Shown: positions 16,656-25,496, counted from the first letter of the stretch. The stretch: DNA of 46,086 nt from Gemmatimonadota bacterium (GCA_007132965.1 SLNQ01000083.1:1-46086); one strand, 5' to 3'. The notes: generated by a model from the letters alone, not told the origin. Made by a program: numbers and translations.

Positions 16656-16988
16656 GGAGGTGCACTCCTTATCAATTGGCGGTAAGCGGCAACTTCCGAT
16701 AGTCGTTGGCGTACCATCCGTATAGCAGTTCGACAAGGGCACCCTGGGCTGAGTGAGGATAAATCGCACTAGGAAATTGTATAATCTATTTGTGTTTTTG
16801 ATGCTCGACTGCCGCTGGCTGGTTTTTCGGGAGGGACAGGTCGGGCACCCCGCGATAACGAAGAATGCCCGCCCTGGCGATGCCCCAGAAACGGCGCATG
16901 CGTGCGAGCCCGTAACGGCCTGTGCGTAGGGCGAGAAGCGGCAACGCACAGACCATGGTGGCCTGACATTCCAAGCGAGGACACGCAG
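16656..16988. promoter_or_regulatory. Divergent intergenic region between Mo-hydroxylase operon and amidohydrolase C
   Basis: This 333-bp region is locally AT-rich (about 16755-16810) compared with its surroundings. On the plus strand a perfect TATAAT lies at 16780-16785 but lacks a recognisable -35 box at 17 nt. No exact copy of the 14-bp operator was found; a weak partial match (TATCAATTGG, from 16670) lies next to the Mo-subunit ribosome-binding site. No credible ORF was seen. Confidence 0.4.
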
Positions 16989-18494
16989 ATGCCCCAAGCC
17001 CACACCGTCATACGCGGCGGACGCCTGCTCGACATCGACGGCCACAGCGCCCCACCGAGCGACATCCTGATCGAGGGCGACACGATCCTTGAGGTGGGCC
17101 CGCCCGGCCTCGTCGCGCCCGCATCGGCCGAGCGCGTCGATGCCGCGGGCATGCTCCTCCATCCGGGCCTGATTAATGGCCACACCCACGGCCACGGCAA
17201 CCTCGCCAAGGGCATTGGCGATCGCTGGTCGCTGGAACTCCTGCTCACGGCCGCACCCTGGATCGGCGGCGGCAGGGAACTCGAGGACAAGTACCTCTCG
17301 ACCCTGATCGGTGCCGCCGAGATGCTCTTGAAAGGCTGCACTGCGGCTTATGACCTCGCTTTCGAGTTCCCGGCTCCCACCACCGACGGCATGGCCGCCA
17401 TGGCCAAGGCCTACAAGGACGTCGGCATGCGCTGCGTGCTGGCGCCGATGGTTGCCGACATCGCCTTCTATGACGCCATCCCGGGCCTCTTCGACGCCCT
17501 GCCGAAGCATCTGCAGGATGAGATCCCCGCGATGCGCTTGGCCCCGTCCGAGACCACGCTCGAGCGGATCAGGACGGTAGTGGAGGGCTGGGACATCGAC
17601 ACTGACTGGGTCCGCCCCGCCGTTGCACCCACCATTCCGCACCACTGCACCGATGGCTTCCTCACCGGCTGCCGTGACCTCGCCAGGGCGCACGGCGTGG
17701 GCCTGCACAGCCACGTCGCCGAAAGCCGAGTGCAGGCGGTCTCGGGCCGAAAGCTCTACGGCAAGACGCTCCTGCAGCACATGGACGTCATGGGGCTCGT
17801 TGGTCCCGACTTCACGGTAGCGCACGGTGTGTGGCTGGATGACGAGGACATGCGCATCCTCGCCGGCCAGGGCGCCTCGGTCTCTCACAACCCCGGCAGC
17901 AACGCGCTCCTCGGGTCCGGTATCGCCGATGCCAGACGCTTGCTGGAATTCGGGGTCAACCTCGCCATCGGCACGGACGGTGCCAATTGTGCCGACAACC
18001 AAAACATGTACGAGGCGATGCGAACGGCCCTCTACGTGAGCCACGTCCGCGGCCCCGACACACACCTCTGGCTCTCGACCGCCGAGGTCGTCAAGGCGGC
18101 GACGGAAGGCAGTGCCAAAGCGCTTGGGATGAATGACATCGGCAGGATCGCCCCCGGCATGAAGGCCGACATCGTCTTCCTGGATCTCTGCTCGATCAAC
18201 TGGATACCCTTTAACGACCCCACCAACCAGCTTGTGCAGACCGAGGACGGCACTTCGGTGCACTCCGTCATGGTCGGCGGCGACTTCAAGGTGAAGGACC
18301 GGAAACTAACCAATGTCCTGCTCGCCTCGCTGGCGAAGGACGTCGAGGCAGCGCGGGCCCGCCTCGAGCAGGCTAATTGCGACCGCAAGGGCCTCTTCCC
18401 TCACCTCGCCAAGGTGGTCAATTCCTACTGCCCCGGCCTCGCCCGCAAGGCCTATCACATCCATCGCTACGGCGCGCCTATGCACAATCAGTAA
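16989..18494 (+). CDS. Amidohydrolase C (guanine deaminase/TrzN-like family)
   Basis: A 501-residue amidohydrolase related to B. Active-site residues: HxH in INGHTHGHGNLAKG (H65, H67), LHSHVAESR (H242, E245), VAHGVWLDDED (H279) and IGTDGANCADNQNMYEAM (D330). The NCADNQNMYE stretch is typical of triazine/N-heterocycle hydrolases and related deaminases. The start is the ATG at 16989 with GAGGA 8 nt upstream; a frame extension of 29 codons before it is not supported. It is divergent from the Mo-hydroxylase operon, suggesting it takes the hydroxylated product. The gene ends just before the right end of an IS200-like element but appears complete. Confidence 0.87.
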   Translation: MPQAHTVIRGGRLLDIDGHSAPPSDILIEGDTILEVGPPGLVAPASAERVDAAGMLLHPGLINGHTHGHGNLAKGIGDRWSLELLLTAAPWIGGGRELEDKYLSTLIGAAEMLLKGCTAAYDLAFEFPAPTTDGMAAMAKAYKDVGMRCVLAPMVADIAFYDAIPGLFDALPKHLQDEIPAMRLAPSETTLERIRTVVEGWDIDTDWVRPAVAPTIPHHCTDGFLTGCRDLARAHGVGLHSHVAESRVQAVSGRKLYGKTLLQHMDVMGLVGPDFTVAHGVWLDDEDMRILAGQGASVSHNPGSNALLGSGIADARRLLEFGVNLAIGTDGANCADNQNMYEAMRTALYVSHVRGPDTHLWLSTAEVVKAATEGSAKALGMNDIGRIAPGMKADIVFLDLCSINWIPFNDPTNQLVQTEDGTSVHSVMVGGDFKVKDRKLTNVLLASLAKDVEAARARLEQANCDRKGLFPHLAKVVNSYCPGLARKAYHIHRYGAPMHNQ

Positions 18495-18498
18495 ATAT

Positions 18499-18517
18499 CC
18501 CCCGGCAGAGCCGGGGG
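18499..18517. repeat. GC-rich hairpin at the IS200-like right end
   Basis: CCCCCGGC-AGA-GCCGGGGG: perfect 8-bp stem with a 3-nt loop, starting 5 nt after the amidohydrolase C stop. It matches the kind of end hairpin recognised by TnpA of IS200/IS605 elements. It could also terminate amidohydrolase C transcription, though no T tract follows. Confidence 0.6.
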
Positions 18518-18602
18518 CTTCAGTCATGAGCCGCTCAAAGCGGCGCGCCGGATCGCCTCGCGGCTCCGGTTGACGCGCCGGCTGAAGGCGGCTCCTGCCG
18601 CG

Positions 18603-18893
18603 TCAGCGCCAGAGGCCCATCTGCTCGAGGCGCGCATCCTCTTTCTCTTGGTTGCGGATGTAGTCGCGAATGACCGCTTCGTCGCGACCGACCGTGCTGA
18701 CGAAATACCCGCGCGCCCCGAAGTGCTGGCCGACGAAATTACGCTTCCGTTCCCGGTAAACTCGGGCCAAATGGATCGCACTCTTGCCCTTGATGGAGCC
18801 GACGACCTGCGCCGCCGCATGCTTGGGCGGAATGGCGATCATCATGTGCACATGATCCGGCATCAGATGGCCTTCGAGAATCTCGCTGCCCTT
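18603..18893 (-). pseudogene. tnpA: IS200/IS605-family transposase TnpA, C-terminal fragment
   Basis: Encodes KGSEILEGHLMPDHVHMMI onward to the C-terminus. It contains the HUH metal-binding motif (HVH) and the region DYIRNQEKED with the presumed catalytic tyrosine. The N-terminal part is separated by the IS1380 insertion. Reading across one CTAG duplication joins the two parts in one frame, but the joint codon is TAG, so the gene may already have been nonsense-mutated before insertion. Inactive as it stands. Confidence 0.82.
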
Positions 18894-18897
18894 CTAG
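18894..18897. repeat. CTAG target-site duplication, left of IS1380
   Basis: The 4-bp CTAG here recurs at 20524-20527 on the other side of the IS1380 element. Removing the element and one copy restores a continuous tnpA frame, which supports it as the target duplication. Confidence 0.65.
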
Positions 18898-20523
18898 CCC
18901 GGATTATGCACCAAGGCTGGCGGGCGTAGCCTAGGTTTCTGATCTGGCGTAGAGTTTTGGTTATCGAGGCCAAAACCCGAGATCGGAAGGACGACGCCCG
19001 CCATGAGTGAGATTATGCTGGCTTTGCCCGGCTTGTCACCGGTGAACGGCAAGGCCCTGAGCGCCCGTTTCGACGGCGGCGCGTTGACGTCGGACGCTGG
19101 TCTTCTGGCGGTTCGCGAAGTGGAGCGGCGGCTCGATGTGGCGGGGCGGTTGGCGAACGGAATCGACGATCCGCGCGATCCGACGCGCACGGTGCACAGC
19201 GTGGCGGACATCTTGCGTTTTCGGATGCTGCTGATCGCGGCGGGCTACGAGGACGGCATCGACGCCAACGCGTTGCGCGCCGATCCGGTGTTCAAGCTGG
19301 CGCTCGAGCGATTGCCGGGCGAGCGTGATCTCTGCTCGCAGTCGACGATCAGCCGGTTGGAGAACCTGCCCGACGGGCGGATGCTGTTGCGGCTGGCGCG
19401 CGCCATGATCGGGCTCTATTGCGCCTCCTTCGCGCAGGTGCCGAAGCGGATCACGCTCGATATCGACGATACCTTCGACGCCGTGCACGGCGGGCAGCAG
19501 CTGCGGTTGTTCAACGCCCATCACGACGATTACGGCTTCCAGCCGATCGTCGTCTTCGACGGCAATGGTCGGTTCGTGGCCGCGGTGCTGCGACCTGCCA
19601 AGCGTCCGAAAGGCCGCGAGATCGCCGCACATTTGCGGCGGCTGATCCGCGAGATCCGCCGGCACTGGCCGCGCGTGGAAATCCTCCTGCGTGGCGACAG
19701 CCACTACTGCGCACCCGAGGTCCTCGATTTCTGCCGCGCTAAAGGCGTCGACTTCGTGCTCGGCCTGGCCAGCAACGCCAACTTGCGCCGTCGGACCGCC
19801 ACCCTCGAGCAGTCCACCATCGCCCGCGTCGATCAAAACAGCGCCACCAAGGTCCGCCGCTTCAAGGAATTCCACGACGCCGCCGCGTCATGGAGCCGGG
19901 TCGAGCGCATCATCGCCCGCGTCGAAGCCGGGCCGCAGGGCTGCGATACTCGGTATATCGTCACCAATCTCACGCGTGGCAGCGGCAAGGCGCTCTACGA
20001 AAAGCTCTACTGCGCCCGCGGCCAAGCCGAGAACCACATCAAGGCGTGGAAGAGCCACTTGGCGGCCGATCGGACTTCTTGCACCAGCGCCGCCGCCAAT
20101 CAACTGAGGCTCTTCCTGCACGCCGGGGCCTACTGGCTGATGTGGACACTGCGCGCCGCCCTGCCGGCCCGCTCGCCCTGGCGCCACGCCCAGTTCGACA
20201 CCCTGCGCCTCAGGCTCATCAAAATCGCCGCCCGAGTGGTCGAGCTGAAAACCAGGATTGCGATCCACCTGCCCACCGCCTGCCCGGCCGCCCCCCTCAT
20301 CCGCCTCCTGCTCGAGCGCCTGCCGCGCATGGCGCCCAGCTGACGCCACGCCCCGACAGCAGTCCCAGCCCGCACGAGCCCCGCAACCCAAGACCAAGTC
20401 CCGCACCGCGCCTCCCCGAGAGAGTGCGGCGATCGCCGTCGTCGCCGATCTCGGCGAATCTAGAATCCAGCGCGGAAACCCGCCGTAGCGGCGCAAGCGG
20501 ACGCCGCTGATGCATAGATCGGG
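18898..20523 (+). mobile_element. IS1380-family insertion sequence (complete)
   Basis: A 1626-bp element bounded by imperfect terminal inverted repeats CCCGGATTATGCACC (18898-18912) and the complement of CCCGATCTATGCATC (20509-20523), 11 of 15 matching. One intact transposase gene lies inside. Size, end structure and 4-bp duplication fit the IS1380 family. It is inserted in an IS200-like tnpA. Confidence 0.85.
19003..20343 (+). CDS. IS1380-family transposase (intact)
   Basis: A 446-residue DDE transposase. The acidic triad candidates are in TLDIDDTFD (D153-D156), LLRGDSHY (D232) and YCARGQAENHIK (E343), the last being the Y-x2-RG-x2-EN signature of IS4/IS1380-type enzymes. The frame is undamaged, unlike all other transposases here, so this element could be active and probably arrived late. 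An ATG 12 nt downstream is an alternative start. Confidence 0.92.
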   Translation: MSEIMLALPGLSPVNGKALSARFDGGALTSDAGLLAVREVERRLDVAGRLANGIDDPRDPTRTVHSVADILRFRMLLIAAGYEDGIDANALRADPVFKLALERLPGERDLCSQSTISRLENLPDGRMLLRLARAMIGLYCASFAQVPKRITLDIDDTFDAVHGGQQLRLFNAHHDDYGFQPIVVFDGNGRFVAAVLRPAKRPKGREIAAHLRRLIREIRRHWPRVEILLRGDSHYCAPEVLDFCRAKGVDFVLGLASNANLRRRTATLEQSTIARVDQNSATKVRRFKEFHDAAASWSRVERIIARVEAGPQGCDTRYIVTNLTRGSGKALYEKLYCARGQAENHIKAWKSHLAADRTSCTSAAANQLRLFLHAGAYWLMWTLRAALPARSPWRHAQFDTLRLRLIKIAARVVELKTRIAIHLPTACPAAPLIRLLLERLPRMAPS

Positions 20524-20527
20524 CTAG
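20524..20527. repeat. CTAG target-site duplication, right of IS1380
   Basis: Partner of the CTAG at 18894-18897; flanks the second terminal repeat of the IS1380 element directly. Confidence 0.65.
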
Positions 20528-20590
20528 AAAGCGAGTTGGCGAAACACCTCGCCCAAGTGCCGACGCAGCTCGACATAGAGCGTCTTCCGT
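20524..20590 (-). pseudogene. tnpA: IS200/IS605-family TnpA, N-terminal fragment
   Basis: Reading on the minus strand from the IS256 end gives RKTLYVELRRHLGEVFRQLA and then F before the CTAG duplication. This matches the region of TnpA just before the EILEGHLMPDHVH motif, which continues at 18893. The first tens of codons are missing because IS256 element A cuts in at 20591. Too short to be picked up as an ORF. Confidence 0.7.
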
Positions 20591-21735
20591 GATTACGCAA
20601 CCTGATGTCTGGAAATTCGTTGGTGGCCCGATCAAGCATCCGGGGTGTTCCAGTTGATGTAGGGTTGTGTTGAAGCCAGCCATGTTTCGTCGATTTCGAC
20701 GAGAACAGCGGTGACGAGACGCAGCAGCGAGGCGTTGTTGGGGAAGACGCGGACTTTGACGGTGCGTCGCTTGAGCTCCTGCTGGACGGCGCGTTCGATC
20801 GGGTTCGAGGTCCGCATGCGCTTGCGGTGATGTTCTGGCAGGTTGAAGACAGCGAGGCCTTCGGGGATGGCGACCTCGAGCCAAGCGGCCAGCTCTGGCG
20901 CGATTTTGCGATAGGCATCGACCAGGGATTTCAGCTCGTCTTCGGCGGCGGCGAGGTTCTTGGCGTTCCAGATCTCGCGCAATTGGCTGCCCCGACCGGA
21001 TGCCTGGGCGCTTTCGAATTGCCGCTGTCGGTGCGTGATGGCTGGCGTTCTGCGCCAGATGGAACTGGCAGCGTTGCCAGATGGCGCCGCCGAGCACGGC
21101 TTTGCGGGCGGCCTTCAAGCCAGCATGATCGTCGGCGGTGATGAACCGCACGCCGCGCATGCTGCGCGCAACCAGGCTTTCCAAGAAGTCCCGCCAGTGG
21201 ACTTCGGCCTCGGAGAGTGCGACCGAGACGCCGAGGATACGGCGACGGCCATCTGCCCCGACACCGAATGCAGACAGCACAGCAGCATCGCGCACGACAC
21301 CGCTCTGCCGGGATTTCTCGTAGCGGGCGTCCAGGAAGAGATAATGGATTTCGCCGAGCTGCCGACGGCGCCAGGCTTCGAGTTCCTCATCGAGAAGCTT
21401 GGCGGCCCGACTGACCTGGGTCCCGGATGACTGGGGTCGATGACAGGCTCTTCAATCCGAACTCGGCCATGACCCGCTCGGCGTCGCGGGTCGAGACGCC
21501 ACACACATACATCTCGGCCACCGCCAGCATGACCGCGCGGCACGAGCGTCGGCCGCGCTCCAACGCTTGCGGGTAATATGGCTCGTCCGTTCCGGCCGTC
21601 TTGGGCACCTCCAGGCTGAGCGTGCCGGCGAGCGTGTCGATCAGCTTGGGCTTGGTACCGTTCGCGTAGCCGCGCCGATCGACGGCGCGTTCGTAGTGTC
21701 CGGCACCCAGAAACTGCTCACGTTCCATGCGCATG
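20591..21735 (-). mobile_element. IS256-family element A (5' part missing)
   Basis: The 3' end begins GATTACGCAACCTG at 20591, which is shared with element B at 21736. The element runs to 21735, where element B interrupts its transposase gene about 45 codons after the normal start. The missing 5' part would lie beyond element B, past the palindrome centre, and is not seen. Confidence 0.8.
20632..21735 (-). pseudogene. IS256-family (mutator-type) transposase A, truncated and frameshifted
   Basis: Fragments in three frames align with element B: MRMEREQFLGAGHYER to LKSLSST, then a middle part with YLFLDARYEK and RFITADDHAGL, then REIWNAKNLAAAEDELKSL to the stop, with RTSNPIERAVQQELKRRT. The DDE-type motifs are present but in different frames. 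Two short insertions break the frame: 16 nt at 21419-21434 and 13-16 nt at 20992-21007. The N-terminal ~45 codons are lost to the insertion of element B. Confidence 0.88.
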
Positions 21736-23043
21736 GATTACGCAACCTGTTGTCTGTAAATTTGGCTTGGCTGGTGTCACCCATCCCGGCTGCTCATTGT
21801 GATGTATGCGCGGTCGGCAGCGATCCATTCTTCGTCGATTTCGACGAGGATGGCGGTTGTGAGGCGCTCGAGGGCGGCCTCGTTGGGAAAGACGCGGATC
21901 TTGCGGGTGCGCCGTTTGAGCTCCTGCTGGATGGCGCGCTCGATGGGGTTGGCGGTGCGCACGGCGCCGCCAGTGGGCCTCTGAAAGTGAGAACACGGCG
22001 AGGCCCTCGGGGATGGCATGTTCGAGCCATGCGGCGAGCTTCGGCGCACCGTCGGCGTATGCCTTGACGATGTGGGCGAGTTCGGCCTCGGCGCTGGGGC
22101 GGTCGGTGGCGTTCCAGACGGCGCGCAGCTGGCGGCCGATGGCCTTTCGGGCGGTAGCGCTGGGGGCGTGCTGGATGGCGTTGCGGGCGAGGTGGAACTG
22201 GCAGCGCTGCCAGATCGCACCAGGAAAGACGGCCTTGCGTGCAGCGACCCAGATGCCCTCTCGGGAGGCCTGCGTGGTCGTCGCTGGTGATGAAGCGGAC
22301 GCCGCGCAGGCCGCGGGCCACGAGGCTGTCGAGGAAGCCCCGCCAGTGGACCTCGGCCTCAAAGAGGGCGACGGAGAGGCCCAGCACGCTGCGCTTGCCG
22401 TTGGCGTCGATCCCGACCGCGGAGAGGATGGCGGCATCGCGCACCACGCCGTCGATGCGGACCTTTTCGTAGCGCGCGTCGAGGAACAGGTAGGGGAAGG
22501 CGCCGAGCTGGCGGGTGCGCCAGGCCTCGAGCTCCGCATCCATGAGAACTGCGGCGCGGCTGACTTGGGCGGAAGAGAGGCTCTCGAGCCCGAACTCGGC
22601 CATGACCTTCAGGACGTCGCGCGTCGACACGCCCTGCCCGGCAATCTGGGGATGTACATCTGGGCGATGGCGAGCATGACGGCCCGTGATGAGCGCCGCC
22701 CTCGTTCGAGCGCCTGCGGATAGAACGGCGCGTCGCCGCCACGGCTCTTGGGGACCTCGACAGTCAGGGTGCCGGCCGGGGTGTCGAGCTTCTTGGGCTT
22801 GTAGCCGTTGGCATACCCGCTGCGCTCGGGCGAGCGCTCGTAAGCCTGCGCGCCGACATGGCGCTCGCGCTCGATGCGCATGGCCAAGTTCAGCATCGCG
22901 GTGAACACCGCGGCCATTCCCTCGGGGCCGGTTTCGATCAGCTGTTCCATCAGCTCGGCGACGGTCCTATCGTGCGGGGTCTGCATCCGGTTCTCCTCGG
23001 CAAAGGACAGAACCGGGATGGAGCCTCAGCACGGCCGGGGCCA
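21736..23043 (-). mobile_element. IS256-family element B (5' end not reached before the palindrome centre)
   Basis: The 3' end begins GATTACGCAACCTGTTGTCTG at 21736. The transposase leader runs up to the symmetry centre at 23043. The 57 bp between the transposase start and the centre contain a ribosome-binding site but no inverted copy of the 3' end, so the left terminal repeat is missing. The insertion point is inside transposase A. Confidence 0.78.
21777..22986 (-). pseudogene. IS256-family (mutator-type) transposase B, frameshifted
   Basis: Starts with MQTPHDRTVAELMEQL, the typical IS256-family N-terminus, with GAGGAG before the ATG. The frame breaks after QMYI (14-nt insertion, 22637-22650) and resumes at QGVSTRDVLK. 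It breaks again after DDHAGL (16-nt insertion, 22249-22264) and resumes at VAARKAVFPGAIWQRCQ. A small indel near 21962-21972 precedes RTANPIERAIQQELKRRT. Motifs FLDARYEK, SDDHAGL and the ERxxQQELKRR region are preserved in separate frames. Not functional without frame correction. Confidence 0.88.
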
Positions 23044-24351
23044 TGGCCCCGGCCGTGCTGAGGCTCCATCCCGGTTCTGTCCTTTGCCGAGGAGAACCGG
23101 ATGCAGACCCCGCACGATAGGACCGTCGCCGAGCTGATGGAACAGCTGATCGAAACCGGCCCCGAGGGAATGGCCGCGGTGTTCACCGCGATGCTGAACT
23201 TGGCCATGCGCATCGAGCGCGAGCGCCATGTCGGCGCGCAGGCTTACGAGCGCTCGCCCGAGCGCAGCGGGTATGCCAACGGCTACAAGCCCAAGAAGCT
23301 CGACACCCCGGCCGGCACCCTGACTGTCGAGGTCCCCAAGAGCCGTGGCGGCGACGCGCCGTTCTATCCGCAGGCGCTCGAACGAGGGCGGCGCTCATCA
23401 CGGGCCGTCATGCTCGCCATCGCCCAGATGTACATCCCCAGATTGCCGGGCAGGGCGTGTCGACGCGCGACGTCCTGAAGGTCATGGCCGAGTTCGGGCT
23501 CGAGAGCCTCTCTTCCGCCCAAGTCAGCCGCGCCGCAGTTCTCATGGATGCGGAGCTCGAGGCCTGGCGCACCCGCCAGCTCGGCGCCTTCCCCTACCTG
23601 TTCCTCGACGCGCGCTACGAAAAGGTCCGCATCGACGGCGTGGTGCGCGATGCCGCCATCCTCTCCGCGGTCGGGATCGACGCCAACGGCAAGCGCAGCG
23701 TGCTGGGCCTCTCCGTCGCCCTCTTTGAGGCCGAGGTCCACTGGCGGGGCTTCCTCGACAGCCTCGTGGCCCGCGGCCTGCGCGGCGTCCGCTTCATCAC
23801 CAGCGACGACCACGCAGGCCTCCCGAGAGGGCATCTGGGTCGCTGCACGCAAGGCCGTCTTTCCTGGTGCGATCTGGCAGCGCTGCCAGTTCCACCTCGC
23901 CCGCAACGCCATCCAGCACGCCCCCAGCGCTACCGCCCGAAAGGCCATCGGCCGCCAGCTGCGCGCCGTCTGGAACGCCACCGACCGCCCCAGCGCCGAG
24001 GCCGAACTCGCCCACATCGTCAAGGCATACGCCGACGGTGCGCCGAAGCTCGCCGCATGGCTCGAACATGCCATCCCCGAGGGCCTCGCCGTGTTCTCAC
24101 TTTCAGAGGCCCACTGGCGGCGCCGTGCGCACCGCCAACCCCATCGAGCGCGCCATCCAGCAGGAGCTCAAACGGCGCACCCGCAAGATCCGCGTCTTTC
24201 CCAACGAGGCCGCCCTCGAGCGCCTCACAACCGCCATCCTCGTCGAAATCGACGAAGAATGGATCGCTGCCGACCGCGCATACATCACAATGAGCAGCCG
24301 GGATGGGTGACACCAGCCAAGCCAAATTTACAGACAACAGGTTGCGTAATC
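23044..24351 (+). mobile_element. IS256-family element B, mirror copy
   Basis: Head-to-head with the left copy at the symmetry centre, with no terminal repeat between the two. The 3' end GGTTGCGTAATC stops at 24351, inside transposase A. Confidence 0.78.
23101..24310 (+). pseudogene. IS256-family transposase B pseudogene, mirror copy
   Basis: Same frameshifts as the left copy: insertions at 23437-23450 and 23823-23838 and an indel near 24115-24125. The presence of exactly the same lesions in both arms argues that one template was read twice. Confidence 0.88.
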
Positions 24352-25455
24352 CATGCGCATGGAACGTGAGCAGTTTCTGGGTGCCGGACACTACGAACGC
24401 GCCGTCGATCGGCGCGGCTACGCGAACGGTACCAAGCCCAAGCTGATCGACACGCTCGCCGGCACGCTCAGCCTGGAGGTGCCCAAGACGGCCGGAACGG
24501 ACGAGCCATATTACCCGCAAGCGTTGGAGCGCGGCCGACGCTCGTGCCGCGCGGTCATGCTGGCGGTGGCCGAGATGTATGTGTGTGGCGTCTCGACCCG
24601 CGACGCCGAGCGGGTCATGGCCGAGTTCGGATTGAAGAGCCTGTCATCGACCCCAGTCATCCGGGACCCAGGTCAGTCGGGCCGCCAAGCTTCTCGATGA
24701 GGAACTCGAAGCCTGGCGCCGTCGGCAGCTCGGCGAAATCCATTATCTCTTCCTGGACGCCCGCTACGAGAAATCCCGGCAGAGCGGTGTCGTGCGCGAT
24801 GCTGCTGTGCTGTCTGCATTCGGTGTCGGGGCAGATGGCCGTCGCCGTATCCTCGGCGTCTCGGTCGCACTCTCCGAGGCCGAAGTCCACTGGCGGGACT
24901 TCTTGGAAAGCCTGGTTGCGCGCAGCATGCGCGGCGTGCGGTTCATCACCGCCGACGATCATGCTGGCTTGAAGGCCGCCCGCAAAGCCGTGCTCGGCGG
25001 CGCCATCTGGCAACGCTGCCAGTTCCATCTGGCGCAGAACGCCAGCCATCACGCACCGACAGCGGCAATTCGAAAGCGCCCAGGCATCCGGTCGGGGCAG
25101 CCAATTGCGCGAGATCTGGAACGCCAAGAACCTCGCCGCCGCCGAAGACGAGCTGAAATCCCTGGTCGATGCCTATCGCAAAATCGCGCCAGAGCTGGCC
25201 GCTTGGCTCGAGGTCGCCATCCCCGAAGGCCTCGCTGTCTTCAACCTGCCAGAACATCACCGCAAGCGCATGCGGACCTCGAACCCGATCGAACGCGCCG
25301 TCCAGCAGGAGCTCAAGCGACGCACCGTCAAAGTCCGCGTCTTCCCCAACAACGCCTCGCTGCTGCGTCTCGTCACCGCTGTTCTCGTCGAAATCGACGA
25401 AACATGGCTGGCTTCAACACAACCCTACATCAACTGGAACACCCCGGATGCTTGA
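24352..25455 (+). pseudogene. IS256-family transposase A pseudogene, mirror copy
   Basis: N-terminally truncated. Insertions at 24653-24668 (CCAGTCATCCGGGACC) and within 25080-25095 (CCAGGCATCCGGTCGG) divide it into three frames. Confidence 0.88.
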
Positions 25456-25496
25456 TCGGGCCACCAACGAATTTCCAGACATCAGGTTGCGTAATC
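24352..25496 (+). mobile_element. IS256-family element A (5' part missing), mirror copy
   Basis: Ends with GTTGCGTAATC at 25496, followed directly by the tnpA N-terminal fragment. Joined to element B at 24351/24352. Confidence 0.8.

Larger units (their letters stand above)
18495..20590 (-). mobile_element. IS200/IS605-type element, interrupted by IS1380 and cut by IS256 element A
   Basis: The remnant includes the 3'-end region (18495-18602) with hairpins, the C-terminal two thirds of tnpA (18603-18893), the IS1380 insertion, and a 67-bp N-terminal tnpA piece ending at element A (20590). A second small hairpin, GCCGCT-CAA-AGCGGC, is at 18530-18544. IS200-type elements move as single strands and use such subterminal hairpins for end recognition. 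The 5' end is not in the window. Confidence 0.75.

Noticed and set aside
16670..16680. Possible third operator copy (TATCAATTGG) before the Mo subunit
   Set aside because: Only half of the 14-bp motif matches and it abuts the ribosome-binding site; too weak to claim.
14799..16685. A 628-codon open frame opposite the Mo subunit gene
   Set aside because: Low-complexity, Arg/His/Gln-rich translation without domains; typical shadow frame of GC-rich coding sequence.
14274..18263. A 1329-codon open frame covering the Mo subunit and the antisense of amidohydrolase C
   Set aside because: Only the part from 16655 has the protein family signature and a ribosome-binding site; the upstream part is antisense to a real gene in high-GC DNA.
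21777..22986. Programmed frameshifting in the IS256 transposase
   Set aside because: IS256-family transposases are normally single-frame, there is no slippery heptamer at the breaks, and the disruptions are 13-16-nt insertions, so a pseudogene is more likely.
23020..23066. Hairpin telomere (protelomerase) site at the centre
   Set aside because: The dyad is forced by the global palindrome, the sequence is GC-rich IS leader, and no protelomerase gene is present; kept only as an alternative to test.
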